In this document: positions 31,566-41,900 of the stretch, one piece after another
Position numbering within the stretch: position 1 is the first letter of the stretch
Layout: each line of letters opens with the position of its first letter
Source: Gluconacetobacter asukensis
GTDB lineage: Bacteria; Pseudomonadota; Alphaproteobacteria; Acetobacterales; Acetobacteraceae
Assembly (NCBI RefSeq): GCF_014174375.1
Contig: NZ_JABEQE010000007.1
Location: forward strand, 124,001-188,000
Direction: 5' to 3'
Length of the DNA: 64,000 bases
Translations under genes and position numbers: made by a program
The notes under the pieces: generated by a model
What the model was told of the DNA's origin: nothing
What the model saw: the letters and a program-made list of their open reading frames with translations, nothing else
Database searches by the model: none

Positions 31566-33029
31566 ATGTCTGACACCACTCTTCCGATGATTGGCACCAA
31601 GGCTGCCAGCACGACCAGGATCGTGCCGGTCATTCTGTCCGGTGGAACAGGCAGCCGGTTGTGGCCGCTGTCGCGGGCCAGCTACCCGAAGCAGCTCTGG
31701 TCGCTGGTCGGATCCCGGACGATGCTGCAGGAAACGGCCCGACGCGGGATTGGCGCGATGTTCGACGCGCCGATCGTGATCTGCAACAACGACCATCGCT
31801 TCCTGATCGCCGAGCAACTGTGCGAGGCCGGGATCGAGAATGCGCGAATCGTGCTGGAGCCCGCAGGCCGCAACTCCGCGCCCGCCATCGCCGCGGCCGC
31901 CCTGCTGGCTGCCGAAAGCGACCCGGATGCCGTGCTATGGATCATGGCCGCCGACGCTGTCATCACCCGGCCGGAAACGCTTGAACAGCTTCTGCCCGCC
32001 GCCGCCGCCGCCGCGCAGCGCGGCCATATTGTTGTCTTTGGCATGCAGCCGACGCGGCCGGAAACCGGGTATGGCTATATCGAGGCCGGCAAGCCGCTGT
32101 CGCGACTGCCTGAGGCCAGCATGGTTGCCGGCTTCATCGAGAAACCGGATGCGGCAACCGCCGCCGAACTGGTGGCGTCGGGCAAATATATGTGGAATTC
32201 GGGCATGTTTGTCTTTACCGCCCGCACGCTGCTCAAGGAAATGGAAACCCATGCCCCGGTGGTGCTGGCGCCGGTCCGGCAGGCTGTGGAGCGCCGCACC
32301 AGTGATCTGATCTTCCAGCGTCTCGATCCTGCCTCTTTCCTTTCGACGCCGGATATATCCTTCGATTATGCCGTCATGGAGCATACCGACCAGGCCGCGG
32401 TCATTGCCGGCGATTTCGGGTGGACCGACATCGGCAGCTGGGACGCGCTGTGGGATATCGGTGAGAAAGATGCCGACGGCAATGTGACGCAGGGTCACGT
32501 CTGCCTGGAATCGGTCCATGGCAGCTATGTTCGTTCGGACGAGATCCTGACCGCCGTTGTGGGCGTGGACGACGTCGTCGTGGTCGCGACCCGGGATGCC
32601 GTTCTGGTCACGCAGCGGAGCCGGGCGCAGGATGTCAAGAAGATCGTCGCCCGCCTGCAGGCCCAGGGCCGGAAGGAAGCCGAAGCCCATAATCGCTGCT
32701 ATCGCCCGTGGGGATTCTACGAGAGCCTGATCCAGGACACGCGCTTCCAGGTGAAGCGCATTGTCGTGATGCCCGGCGAGAAGCTGTCGCTGCAGAAGCA
32801 TTACCATCGCGCCGAACATTGGGTCGTCGTCAGTGGTGTGGCATTGGTGACGCGCGATGCCGAGCAGATCACTGTCCATGAGAACGAGAGCATCTACCTG
32901 CCGCAGGAATGCACCCACCGGATGGAAAATCCGGGCAGGATTCCGCTGGTGCTGATCGAGATCCAGACCGGGTCCTATCTGGGCGAGGATGATATCGTCC
33001 GCTTCGAGGATACTTACAACCGGACTTGA
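31566..33029 (+). CDS. manC: Mannose-1-phosphate guanylyltransferase / mannose-6-phosphate isomerase, bifunctional
   Basis: Makes GDP-mannose for polysaccharide synthesis. The 487-residue protein has the pyrophosphorylase domain first (ILSGGTGSRLWPLSR, residues 23-37; YPKQ), the FIEKPDAATA signature, and a C-terminal type II isomerase cupin (PGEKLSLQKHYHRAEHWVVV, in segments) with metal-binding histidines. This two-domain layout equals AlgA/XanB. It supports mannose in the repeat unit. The reading frame starts at the second of two nearby ATGs (31566), after an AGAAGGA site. Confidence 0.93.
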   Translation: MSDTTLPMIGTKAASTTRIVPVILSGGTGSRLWPLSRASYPKQLWSLVGSRTMLQETARRGIGAMFDAPIVICNNDHRFLIAEQLCEAGIENARIVLEPAGRNSAPAIAAAALLAAESDPDAVLWIMAADAVITRPETLEQLLPAAAAAAQRGHIVVFGMQPTRPETGYGYIEAGKPLSRLPEASMVAGFIEKPDAATAAELVASGKYMWNSGMFVFTARTLLKEMETHAPVVLAPVRQAVERRTSDLIFQRLDPASFLSTPDISFDYAVMEHTDQAAVIAGDFGWTDIGSWDALWDIGEKDADGNVTQGHVCLESVHGSYVRSDEILTAVVGVDDVVVVATRDAVLVTQRSRAQDVKKIVARLQAQGRKEAEAHNRCYRPWGFYESLIQDTRFQVKRIVVMPGEKLSLQKHYHRAEHWVVVSGVALVTRDAEQITVHENESIYLPQECTHRMENPGRIPLVLIEIQTGSYLGEDDIVRFEDTYNRT

Positions 33030-33113
33030 GGATCATCAGGCGATTGTAAAGGGCTCATCGGGGGCCAGAATCACGCGCGGATTGCAGGCCGCGAGACAGT
33101 TCGAGGCTGGGAC

Positions 33114-34121
33114 ATGACAAATCGATCCCGTTTTCTGGTTACCGGTGGGGCGGGTTATGTGGGCAGCCATGTCGTCGCTGCCTTGCGGGACGCGGGGCAT
33201 GATGTGCTGGTCTTCGACAATCTGCGTACCGGCCATCGGGAGTCGGTTCCCGATGACGTGACATTTGTCGAAGGGGACCTGGCGGACCGCGCCATGGTCG
33301 ATACGATCCTGGCCAGCGGCCCGTGGGATGGGGTGTTGCATTTCGCGGCGCTGTCGCTGGTTGGCGAAAGCATGCAGCACCCTTTACGCTACATGGAAGC
33401 CAATGCGGGACTGGGCTTTACCTTGATCGACGCCTGTATCCGCCATGGCGTGAAACGCTTCGTTTTCTCCTCGACCGCCGCCCTGTTCGGCCAGACCGAT
33501 GATGCGCTGATTACCGAGGAGACGCCGATCATTCCCGGCTCTCCCTACGGCGAAAGCAAGCACATGGTCGAGCGGGCGCTGCTCTGGGCCGACCGGATTC
33601 ATGGATTGCGCAGTGCATGCCTGCGCTATTTCAATGCTGCGGGGGCTGATCCGGATGGGCGGATCGGTGAGGACCATCGCCCCGAAACACATCTGATCCC
33701 GCTGGTGATCGATGCGGCGCTGGGGCGCAGGGACGCGCTGCAGTTGTTCGGCGACGATTATCCGACGCCGGACGGAACCTGCATCCGCGACTATATCCAT
33801 GTCACGGACCTGGCCCATGCCCATCTGGCGGCGCTGGACGCCATCCGGGATCGCAGTGTGGTCTATAATGTCGGCACCGGGTTCGGTCATTCGAACATGG
33901 AGGTGATCCGCAGCGTCGAGCGTGTGACCGGACGCGTGGTCCCCTGGCATCTGGCCCCCCGTCGCCCGGGGGACCCGGCCCGGCTGGTCGCCGGGGCCGA
34001 GCGACTGCGGCGGGAAACCGGCTGGACGCCGCGTTTCGTAACGCTCGACGAGATTGTCGAGACGGCCTATCGCTGGCGTCTGGCCCATCCCGATGGTTAT
34101 GGTCCTGTTGGCGGCGTATAA
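33114..34121 (+). CDS. galE: UDP-glucose 4-epimerase
   Basis: Interconverts UDP-glucose and UDP-galactose. A 335-residue extended short-chain dehydrogenase: NAD motif GGAGYVG (11-17), catalytic Tyr145 and Lys149 in SPYGESK, Ser/Thr at SSTAALFG, and the GalE-type YFNAAGADPDGRIGE and DGTCIRDYIHVTDLA segments. It lies 84 bases after manC and probably feeds the same polysaccharide. A related epimerase of another UDP-hexose is possible but the motifs are standard GalE. Confidence 0.9.
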   Translation: MTNRSRFLVTGGAGYVGSHVVAALRDAGHDVLVFDNLRTGHRESVPDDVTFVEGDLADRAMVDTILASGPWDGVLHFAALSLVGESMQHPLRYMEANAGLGFTLIDACIRHGVKRFVFSSTAALFGQTDDALITEETPIIPGSPYGESKHMVERALLWADRIHGLRSACLRYFNAAGADPDGRIGEDHRPETHLIPLVIDAALGRRDALQLFGDDYPTPDGTCIRDYIHVTDLAHAHLAALDAIRDRSVVYNVGTGFGHSNMEVIRSVERVTGRVVPWHLAPRRPGDPARLVAGAERLRRETGWTPRFVTLDEIVETAYRWRLAHPDGYGPVGGV

Positions 34122-34157
34122 TCTGTGCGGCGCGGATGGGGGTGAAAGGGAGACGGC

Positions 34158-34364
34158 ATGAAACTGAGCGCGCGCAACCAGATCAAGGGCACGGTCACGG
34201 CTGTGACCAAAGGCCAGACCACCGGGCATGTGACGATCGATATCGGCGCAGGTGTCGTGATCACCTCGGCCATCACCAACGAAGCGATCGACGATCTTGC
34301 CCTGGCCGTGGGCGACGAAGCCTATGCCGTCATCAAGGCATCGGACGTGATGGTGGGCAAATAG
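34158..34364 (+). CDS. mop: Molbindin (TOBE-domain molybdate-binding protein)
   Basis: A 68-residue single TOBE (Mop) domain: LSARNQIKGTVTAVTKGQTTGHVTIDIG...AVIKASDVMVGK. Such proteins form hexamers that bind and store molybdate in the cytoplasm. A GGGAGACGGC stretch precedes the ATG. It sits at the end of the polysaccharide run with no obvious link to it; a molybdoenzyme with cofactor genes lies 13 kb away at 47675-52409. Confidence 0.88.
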   Translation: MKLSARNQIKGTVTAVTKGQTTGHVTIDIGAGVVITSAITNEAIDDLALAVGDEAYAVIKASDVMVGK

Positions 34365-34384
34365 AGCGCGGCGCGTCTGCCGGC

Positions 34385-36457
34385 CTATCCCCACATGCCG
34401 CGCAGCCGCGCGGCCATGTCGATGCGGACATGTTTTGCGGCGTCCTGGCGCTTCTCGTCCTCCGGCGTGACGAGCGGCCATGCGCGCGTTTCGAAGAGCG
34501 GCAGCATCTCACGGTCGATGAAGCGGGTTCGCGCGGCATAGACATGGCGGTCGCCCATCCCGTGCTGCCCGCGAACATGGAAGCGCAGCGGCACGATCAG
34601 GTCGAGGGAATCCTTTGCCCGCGTCATGGCGACATAGAGCAGGCGGCGTTCCTCGTCGATTTCCTCGGTCTCGCCGGTGCCGAGATCGGAAGGGATGCAG
34701 CCATCGACGGTGTTGAGCACGAAGACGCTCTTCCATTCCTGCCCCTTGGCGGAATGGATGGTGGAGAGAATCAGGTAATCCTCATCGAGCAGCGGCACGC
34801 CGGCCTGATCTGAGGTTGCGTCCGGCGGGTCCAGCGTCAGGTCGGTCAGGAACCGCTCGCGGGAGGGGTAGCCGCCCGCGATCTGCTCCAATTGCAGCAG
34901 GTCGGCCAGGCGGGTGGTTGCGTCTTCGTGCAGCCGTTCGAGATGCGGCTCGTACCAATGGCGGATCAGGCCGATTTCGGACGGCCAGCCGACGGAGCGG
35001 TTGCTCAGGCCGTGCATCGTCTCCACAAAACCGGCCCAGCCTTCGCCCGCATGGGCCGGCGCCTTGGCCTGCATCAGGGCGGCGATTGGGTCTACTGCGT
35101 CCTGCATGGCGTCGAGCACCCGTCGGGCTGAAGTCGGGCCGACGGCCGGCAGCAATTGCATCACCCGGAATCCGGCCATCCGGTCGCGCGGATTTTCCGC
35201 GAAACGGAGCATGGCCAGCATGTCCTTGACATGCGCGCTGTCGAGGAATTTCAGGCCGCCGAACTTCACGAACGGGATGTTGCGCCGTGTCAGTTCGACT
35301 TCCAGCGACCCGCTATGGTGCGAGGTCCGGAACAGCACCGCCTGCTGCTTCAGCACCGTACCCTGTTCCCGGTCTTCCAGCACGCGTTCGACGATATAGC
35401 GGGCCTGGTCGGCATCGTCCTTCACGCAGACCAGGCGGGGCAGGGCGTCGGATTCCCGGTCGGTCCAGAGATTCTTGGCAAAACGTTCGGATGCCTGCCC
35501 GATCACCGCGTTGGCGGCGGCGAGGATCGGCTGGCTGGAGCGGTAGTTCCGGTCGAGCGTCAGGACGGTGGCCGGGGTGGGAAAAGCGGATGGGAAGTCG
35601 AGGATGTTGCGCACCGTCGCGGCCCGGAAGGCATAGATGCTCTGGGCATCATCACCGACGACGGTCATGCCTGTGCCATCGGGCTTCATGCCCAGCAGGA
35701 TCGTGGCCTGCAAGCGGTTGGTATCCTGGTATTCGTCGACCAGCACATGGTCCCATGTGCCGCCGATTTCGGCCGCCAGCACCGGATCGCCCATCATCTG
35801 CGCCCAGACCAGCAGCAGATCGTCATAATCCAGCACGTTCTGGGCCTGCTTGGCCGCCACGTAGGCGCCGAACAGGGTTTTAAGCTGTTCCTGCCAGCTT
35901 GCGCACCATGGGTAATGTTTCAGCAGCACGTCGCCCAGCGGTTGCTCGGCGTTGACCACGCGGGAGTAGATCGCCAGGCAGGTATTCTTGGTCGGGAAGC
36001 GGCTTTCGGTCTTGGAAAAACCCAGTTCGTGCCGGACCAGGTTCATCAGGTCGGCGGAATCCTCGCGGTCATGGATCGAAAAGGCCGGGTCCATCCCGAG
36101 CTGTTCGGCATGGTTGCGGATGAGCCGCGCGCCGATGCCGTGGAACGTGCCGGTCCAGGTCAGGGCGTCGGCCATCGCGCCTGCCTTGTCGCCCAGCACC
36201 TGGGCGCAGATATGCTCCACCCGCCGCGCCATCTCGGCACTGGCCCGGCGCGAGAAGGTCATCAGCAGGATGCGGCGGGGATCGGCGCCGTTGACGATCA
36301 GATGCGCGACGCGGTGGGCCAGCGTGTTGGTCTTGCCCGAGCCGGCCCCGGCGATGACCAGCAGGGGGGCAGCGGGAGATGCCGCGCCATGCGCGACTCC
36401 GTGCGTTACGGCGGCCCGTTGCGCGTCATTCAGCCTGTCGAGATATCCGTCGCCCAC
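34385..36457 (-). CDS. UvrD/Rep-family ATP-dependent DNA helicase
   Basis: Superfamily 1A 3'-5' helicase of 690 residues. Motifs in order: Q-motif LNDAQRAAV, Walker A GAGSGKT (about 37-43), TFSRRASAEM, DEYQDTN, VGDDAQSIYAFRAA (a variant of QSIYxWRGA), and TIHSAKGQEWKSVFV. The C-terminal VAMTRAKDSLDL element is present. It is a little shorter than UvrD/PcrA. It diverges from imuA and shares the promoter gap that holds a LexA-type box, so it may be SOS-induced, as uvrD is in E. coli. Confidence 0.88.
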   Translation of the reverse strand: MGDGYLDRLNDAQRAAVTHGVAHGAASPAAPLLVIAGAGSGKTNTLAHRVAHLIVNGADPRRILLMTFSRRASAEMARRVEHICAQVLGDKAGAMADALTWTGTFHGIGARLIRNHAEQLGMDPAFSIHDREDSADLMNLVRHELGFSKTESRFPTKNTCLAIYSRVVNAEQPLGDVLLKHYPWCASWQEQLKTLFGAYVAAKQAQNVLDYDDLLLVWAQMMGDPVLAAEIGGTWDHVLVDEYQDTNRLQATILLGMKPDGTGMTVVGDDAQSIYAFRAATVRNILDFPSAFPTPATVLTLDRNYRSSQPILAAANAVIGQASERFAKNLWTDRESDALPRLVCVKDDADQARYIVERVLEDREQGTVLKQQAVLFRTSHHSGSLEVELTRRNIPFVKFGGLKFLDSAHVKDMLAMLRFAENPRDRMAGFRVMQLLPAVGPTSARRVLDAMQDAVDPIAALMQAKAPAHAGEGWAGFVETMHGLSNRSVGWPSEIGLIRHWYEPHLERLHEDATTRLADLLQLEQIAGGYPSRERFLTDLTLDPPDATSDQAGVPLLDEDYLILSTIHSAKGQEWKSVFVLNTVDGCIPSDLGTGETEEIDEERRLLYVAMTRAKDSLDLIVPLRFHVRGQHGMGDRHVYAARTRFIDREMLPLFETRAWPLVTPEDEKRQDAAKHVRIDMAARLRGMWG

Positions 36458-36529
36458 GATTGCTCCCGTAACCCACTGGAAATGAGGGTGTTCCCTGATG
36501 AATGTCTACAGTTTCCGCCATGGCGCGGC

Positions 36530-36551
36530 GCGGATCAAATGCGGATCAAAT
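36530..36551. repeat. Tandem 11-base duplication
   Basis: GCGGATCAAAT occurs twice head-to-tail in the gap between the helicase and imuA. It may be a recent slippage event or part of the helicase promoter. Confidence 0.6.
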
Positions 36552-36574
36552 GTCGTGGGCCGTTTCGAAAATCG

Positions 36575-36610
36575 TTGACGCCTGTCCCGGATATGGAACA
36601 AATAGAGAAC
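36575..36610 (+). promoter_or_regulatory. SOS (LexA) box and promoter of imuA-imuB-dnaE2
   Basis: GAAC at 36596-36599 and GAAC at 36607-36610 are separated by exactly seven bases, the alphaproteobacterial LexA operator (GAAC-N7-GAAC, equal to GTTC-N7-GTTC on the other strand). A -35 TTGACG at 36575-36580 with a 17-base spacer places a weak -10 (ACAAAT, 36598-36603) inside the box, so bound LexA would block RNA polymerase. The box is 43 bases upstream of the chosen imuA start and 139 bases from the helicase start. Confidence 0.75.
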
Positions 36611-36653
36611 ATAATTGCCTGCCCGCCGGTTGGGAAGCCCCGGTCGGGATAGC

Positions 36654-37466
36654 ATGGATGGACTGTCTTGCCGCATGCCCGCACCCGAACCCCGTCCCGC
36701 GCTGGAGGTGCTGCGGGAGCAGATCAGCCGCCTGGAAGGCCGGGCCGGGCGCAGGCGGGCGGTCCTGCCGTTCGGCCTGGCGGAGATCGACAGCCGCCTG
36801 CCGGGCGGCGGGTTGGCGCTGGGGGCGCTGCATGAGGTGGCGGGCGGTGGATGCGACGCCCAGCACGCTGCGGCCGCCGGCCAGTTTTCGGCCGGGATCG
36901 CGGCCCGGACGCGGGGCAGGGTGCTGTGGATCGTCAGCCGCCAGGATGTCTTCGCGCCGGCCCTGATGCAGGTGGGGCTGTCGGGGCGGCGGGTCATCTA
37001 TGTCGAGGCCGGATCGGAGGTCGATGTGCTGGCCTGTTTCGAAGAGGGGCTGCGGCATGGCGGCCTGGGGGCAGTGGTGGCCGAAGTGACGCGGCTGTCG
37101 ATGACGGCCTCGCGCCGCCTGCAACTGGCCGCCGAGACATCGGGCACGCTGGGCATCGCGATCCGGCGGTGGCGGCGCCCGACCGGGGCGGCCGATTTCG
37201 GCCAGCCGACGGCCAGCGTCACACGCTGGCGGGTATCGGTTCTGTCATCGGTTGGCCTGCCGGTGCCGGGTGTGGGGCGGCCGCGCTGGAGGCTGGAGCT
37301 GATTCGGGCACGGGCTGGGGACGAAGCCGTTTTTGACGTGGAGGCCTGCGATGGAGAAGGGAGGCTTGCCCAAGACGCGCCTGTCGCGGATCGTCTCGCT
37401 CTACCTGCCATTCTGGCCGACGGAGCGGGTCCGGAAGAGGTTGGGCGCCGGCGCGCCCGCGCCTGA
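36654..37466 (+). CDS. imuA: ImuA, SOS mutagenesis RecA-like protein
   Basis: RecA/SulA-related accessory of the ImuB-DnaE2 mutasome. Key segments: VLPFGLAEIDSRLPGGGLALGALHEV, a P-loop position without a canonical GKT, VLWIVSRQDVFAPALMQVGL, and a C-terminal [12 protein letters not shown]. The start is ATG 36654 or ATG 36675; the frame opens further upstream, over the LexA box. The last 116 bases overlap the imuB coding region in a different frame, an unusually long overlap. Confidence 0.88.
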   Translation: MDGLSCRMPAPEPRPALEVLREQISRLEGRAGRRRAVLPFGLAEIDSRLPGGGLALGALHEVAGGGCDAQHAAAAGQFSAGIAARTRGRVLWIVSRQDVFAPALMQVGLSGRRVIYVEAGSEVDVLACFEEGLRHGGLGAVVAEVTRLSMTASRRLQLAAETSGTLGIAIRRWRRPTGAADFGQPTASVTRWRVSVLSSVGLPVPGVGRPRWRLELIRARAGDEAVFDVEACDGEGRLAQDAPVADRLALPAILADGAGPEEVGRRRARA

Positions 37467-38904
37467 CGCGGCGCTGGCGCTGGTTGGCCGCGAGGGGCGG
37501 CGGCGGGTTGTGCTCTCGGTCGATCTTGCTGCCCGCAAGGCGGGAGTGCGTCCTGGCACGCCGGTGGCCAAGGCGCAGGCGCTCCATCCCGACCTGACCA
37601 TCATGGATGCCGATCCGCAGGGTGACCGTGCGGGGCTGGAAAAGCTGGCCTTGTGGTTTCAGCACCGCATTGCCCCCATCGTGGCTGCCGACCCGCCGGA
37701 TGGCATCGTGCTGGACACCAGTGGGGCCGATCACCTGCATGGTGGCGAGCAGGCCATGCTGGCAGCGATGGTCCAGCGGCTGCGCGATACCGGGATCACC
37801 GCCAAGGCCGTTGTGGCCGAGACGCTGGGGGCCGCCCATGCGCTGGCGCGTTATGGTCGGGCGCGGATGCTGGTCGTGCCGCCCGGCGGGGTGGTGGCCG
37901 CGATTGCGGATCTGCCTGTCGCGGCCCTGCGCCTGCCCGAGGGCATTGTCGATGGGCTGCATGCGCTGGGCGTGTCGCGCATCGGTCCGCTTGCCGCCAT
38001 GCCGCGCGCGCCGCTGGCCCTGCGGTTCGGCCCGGATGTTGCGCGCAGGCTGGACCAGGCGTTCGGGCGTGTGGCCGAGGCCATTGTCCCTGTGCGCCCC
38101 GTTGAATCGGTGGAGGTCTGCCGGAATTTTGCCGAGCCGATCGGGGCCGCCGAAACGATCGCCCGCATGATCGGCACGCTGGTACCCCCGCTCTGCCAGT
38201 TGCTGGAAGAACGTGGGCTGGGCGGCCGGTGTTTCGACCTGCTGCTGTACCGGGTGGACGATCGTGCCGAAGCGATCCGGGTTGCTACCGCCCAGCCGGT
38301 GCGGGACGCCAGGCGATTGATCCGGCTGCTCTGCGAGAAGATCGAGACCATCGATCCTGGTTTCGGGATCGAGCGCATGGTGCTGGCGGCCTCGCGGGCC
38401 GAGACGATGGGCGCGCGCCAGGCCCTGTCGCTGCTGGGCGAGGCGGATGAGCCCGACATTTCTGGCCTGATCGACATTCTGTCCAATCGTGTCGGCATGC
38501 AGGCGCTGTATCGCTGCGCGCCGGTCGAAAGCGATATTCCGGAACGCTCCTTCTGCCGCGTACCTGCCCTGGCGCCGGACGACGCGCGGGACTGGCCGGA
38601 TCACTGGCCGCGCCCGACGCGCCTGCTGCCCCGGCCCGAGCCCGTGCAGGCCATGGCCGAACTGCCCGACCAGCCGCCGGTCTTCTTCATCTGGCGCGGT
38701 GTGCGGCGGAAGGTGAAATGTGCCGACGGGCCGGAACGGGTGTTTGGCGAATGGTGGAAGGGGGATGCCGAACTGACCACGGCGCGCGATTATTTCCGGG
38801 TGGAGGATACGTCCGGAGAGCGGTTCTGGATCTATCGTGCCGGTGACGGGGAACATGGCGAGACCGGGTCGCAGGGCTGGTTCCTGCATGGGATCTTCGG
38901 ATGA
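37351..38904 (+). CDS. imuB: ImuB, catalytically inactive Y-family polymerase homologue
   Basis: A 517-residue Y-family-like protein that links DnaE2 to the beta clamp in damage-induced mutagenesis. It begins [23 protein letters not shown], where active polymerases carry the first catalytic Asp-x-Asp. At the second site it reads [12 protein letters not shown] in place of SxDE, so it is probably non-catalytic, as known for ImuB. The C-terminal half contains the ImuB-C domain ([32 protein letters not shown]). ATG 37351 has a GGAGG site; the upstream in-frame TTG is less likely. The stop overlaps dnaE2 (ATGA). Confidence 0.9.
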   Translation: MEKGGLPKTRLSRIVSLYLPFWPTERVRKRLGAGAPAPDAALALVGREGRRRVVLSVDLAARKAGVRPGTPVAKAQALHPDLTIMDADPQGDRAGLEKLALWFQHRIAPIVAADPPDGIVLDTSGADHLHGGEQAMLAAMVQRLRDTGITAKAVVAETLGAAHALARYGRARMLVVPPGGVVAAIADLPVAALRLPEGIVDGLHALGVSRIGPLAAMPRAPLALRFGPDVARRLDQAFGRVAEAIVPVRPVESVEVCRNFAEPIGAAETIARMIGTLVPPLCQLLEERGLGGRCFDLLLYRVDDRAEAIRVATAQPVRDARRLIRLLCEKIETIDPGFGIERMVLAASRAETMGARQALSLLGEADEPDISGLIDILSNRVGMQALYRCAPVESDIPERSFCRVPALAPDDARDWPDHWPRPTRLLPRPEPVQAMAELPDQPPVFFIWRGVRRKVKCADGPERVFGEWWKGDAELTTARDYFRVEDTSGERFWIYRAGDGEHGETGSQGWFLHGIFG

Positions 38905-41900
38905 GCCGTTACGCCGAATTGCAGGTGACGAGCTATTTTTCCTTCCTGCGCGGGGTGTCCTCGCCGGCCGACCTGTTCCAGCGGGCGAAGGCGCTGGGGA
39001 TCGAGGCCCTGGGGCTCTGCGACCGGAATACGTTGGCGGGCATGGTGCAGGCCCATGTGGCGGCGAAGGAAGCCGGGGTCCGGCTGGTCGTCGGCTGTCG
39101 CCTGGATCTGGCCGATTTTTCGCCTGTACTGGTCTATCCGATCGATCGGGCCGCCTATGGTCGCCTGTGCCGCCTGCTGACCATCGGCAAGGCGCGGGCC
39201 GGGAAGGGCAGGTGCCATCTGCTGTGGGAAGATCTGGTCGCATGGGGGGAGGGGTTGATCGTCCTCATGGTCCCGGATGGGGCCGATGAGATGTGTGCGG
39301 TGCGTTTGCGTATGCTGAAGGAAGCGTTTCGTGATCGTGCCTATATGGTGCTGACGCTGCGGCGGCGGCCCAATGATCAGATGCGGTTGTATGAGCTGGC
39401 CGGTCTGGCGCATCAGGCCCGGGTGGCGACCGTGGTGACCAATGATGTGCTGTTCCATACTCACGACCGGCGCATCCTGCAGGATGTCGTGACCTGCATC
39501 CGGCATAATACCACCATCGATGAGGCCGGCTTCGCGCGCGAGCGCCATGCCGACCGTTATCCCAAGCCGCCTCATGAGATGGCGCGCCTGTTCGCCCGCT
39601 ATCCGGAGGCGATCGGCCGTACGATCGAGATCATGGAACGCTGCACATTCAGCCTCGATGACCTTGCCTATCAATATCCCGACGAGGTGTCGGTGCCGGG
39701 CCAGACGCCGCAGCAGGCGCTGGAGGAATTGACGTGGGAAGGGGCCCAAAAATTCTATCCCGAAGGCATTCCCGATACGGTCAGGCAAAGCCTGAAGCAT
39801 GAGCTGGCCCTGATAGGGCGCATGAACTACGCGCCCTATTTCCTGACCGTGAACAGCATCGTCCGTTATGCCCGTTCCGAGGACATTCTGTGCCAGGGGC
39901 GGGGATCGGCGGCCAATAGTGCGGTCTGCTATGTGCTGGGTATCACCGCCATCGACCCAGCGCGTAATAATTTGCTGTTTGAGCGGTTTGTCTCCGAGGC
40001 ACGGGGCGAACCGCCCGATATCGATGTCGATTTCGAGCATGCCAGGCGCGAGCAGGTGATCCAGTGGGTCTACGGCCATTATGGCCGCGATCGTGCGGCC
40101 CTGACGGCCGTGGTGATCCGCTATCGTGCCAAGGGGGCGTTGCGCGATGTCGGCCGGGTCATGGGGCTGCCCGAGGATCTGATCCGCACGCTGTCGGGTC
40201 AGATCTGGGGCTGGTCGAAGAATGCGGACCCTGAACAGTTCAGGGATACCGGCATCGACCTGTCCGACCGGCGCATCCGGCTGACGCTGGATCTGGCATG
40301 CTGCCTGATCGGCGTGCCGCGCCATCTGTCGCAGCATCCGGGTGGTTTCGTGCTGACCCATGACCGGCTGGACGAGCTGGTGCCGGTTGAGCCGGCGGCG
40401 ATGCAGGACCGCCAGATCATCGAGTGGGACAAGGACGATATCGATGTTCTGAAATTCATGAAGGTCGATTGCCTTGCATTGGGCATGCTGACCTGCATGA
40501 AGAAGGGGCTCGATCTGCTGGCCGACTGTAAAGGGGAGCATTTCACGCTTGCCACGATTCCGGCCGAGGACCCTGATACGTACGACATGATCCGCAAGGC
40601 GGATACGATCGGGGTGTTCCAGATCGAATCCCGCGCGCAGATGTCCATGTTGCCGCGCCTGAAGCCGCGCGAATTCTATGATCTGGTGATCGAGGTTGCC
40701 ATCGTGCGTCCCGGCCCGATCCAGGGGGATATGGTCCATCCTTATCTGCGGCGGCGGGAAGGGATCGAGAAGGAAGACTATCCAACCCCGGAACTGGAGA
40801 AGGTGCTGAAAAAGACCCTGGGTATCCCCCTGTTTCAGGAACAGGCGATGCAGGTGGCAATGGTTTGCGCCGATTTCACCGCCAGCGAGGCCGATCAACT
40901 CCGGCGCGCGATGGCCACCTTCAAGAATACCGGCACGATCGGCAGGTTCCAGACCAAGCTGGTCGAAGGCATGAAGGCGAATGGCTATGCGCCCGAATTC
41001 GCCGAACGGATCTACCAGCAGTTGGAGGGATTCGGGTCGTATGGATTCCCGGAGAGCCATGCGGCGAGTTTCGCAATCCTTGCCTATTCGTCATCCTGGA
41101 TGAAATGCAGGCATCCCGATGTGTTCCTGGCCTCGTTGCTCAATTCCCAGCCGATGGGGTTTTATGCGCCGGCCCAATTGGTGCGGGATGCGCGTGAGCA
41201 TGGGGTCGAGGTGCGGCCGGTTTGCGTCAATGTCTCGCGCTGGGACAGCACGCTGGAAGGGCCGGCGACGGAAGGGGGGCGTTTTGCCGTCCGGCTGGGC
41301 ATGAGCCTGGTCAAGGGGCTGACCGACAAGGATGCGGCCTGCATTGTAGGCGCCCGTGGGGTCAGGCCCTTTGCGTCTGTCGATGATCTGTGGCGCAGGG
41401 CCGGGGTGAGGGTGGCGGCGCTGACGCATCTGGCCGAAGCGGATGCGTTCCGGCCCAGTCTTGGCCTGCCGCGGCGTGAGGCGCTGTGGGCGATCAAGGC
41501 GCTGCGTGACGAGCCTCTGCCGCTGTTCGCGGCGGCCTCTGTTGGGCGGGAGGCGGAGGAACCTGCCGTGTGGCTGCAGCCCATGCGGGAGGGGGCCGAG
41601 GTGACGCGGGATTACAACCGGATCGGTTTGACCCTGCGTGACCACCCCGTTGCCTTTCTGCGCGATGATCTGCACGGGATGGGGATCGTGCCCTGCCGGC
41701 AGGCCATCGAGGCCAGGGATGGCAGGCGGTTGACGGCGGCCGGTCTGGTGCTGGTGCGCCAGCGGCCCGGCTCGGCCGAGGGCGTGGTATTCCTGACGCT
41801 GGAAGATGAAACCAGTGCGTTGAACGTCATCATATGGCGCGACCTGTTCGAAAAATATCGCAGCCGGGTCATGTCGGGGCAGATGCTTGCAGTCATGGGC

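Noticed and set aside
38832-41060. 742-residue minus-strand frame opposite dnaE2
   Set aside because: Shadow of a well-conserved polymerase gene.
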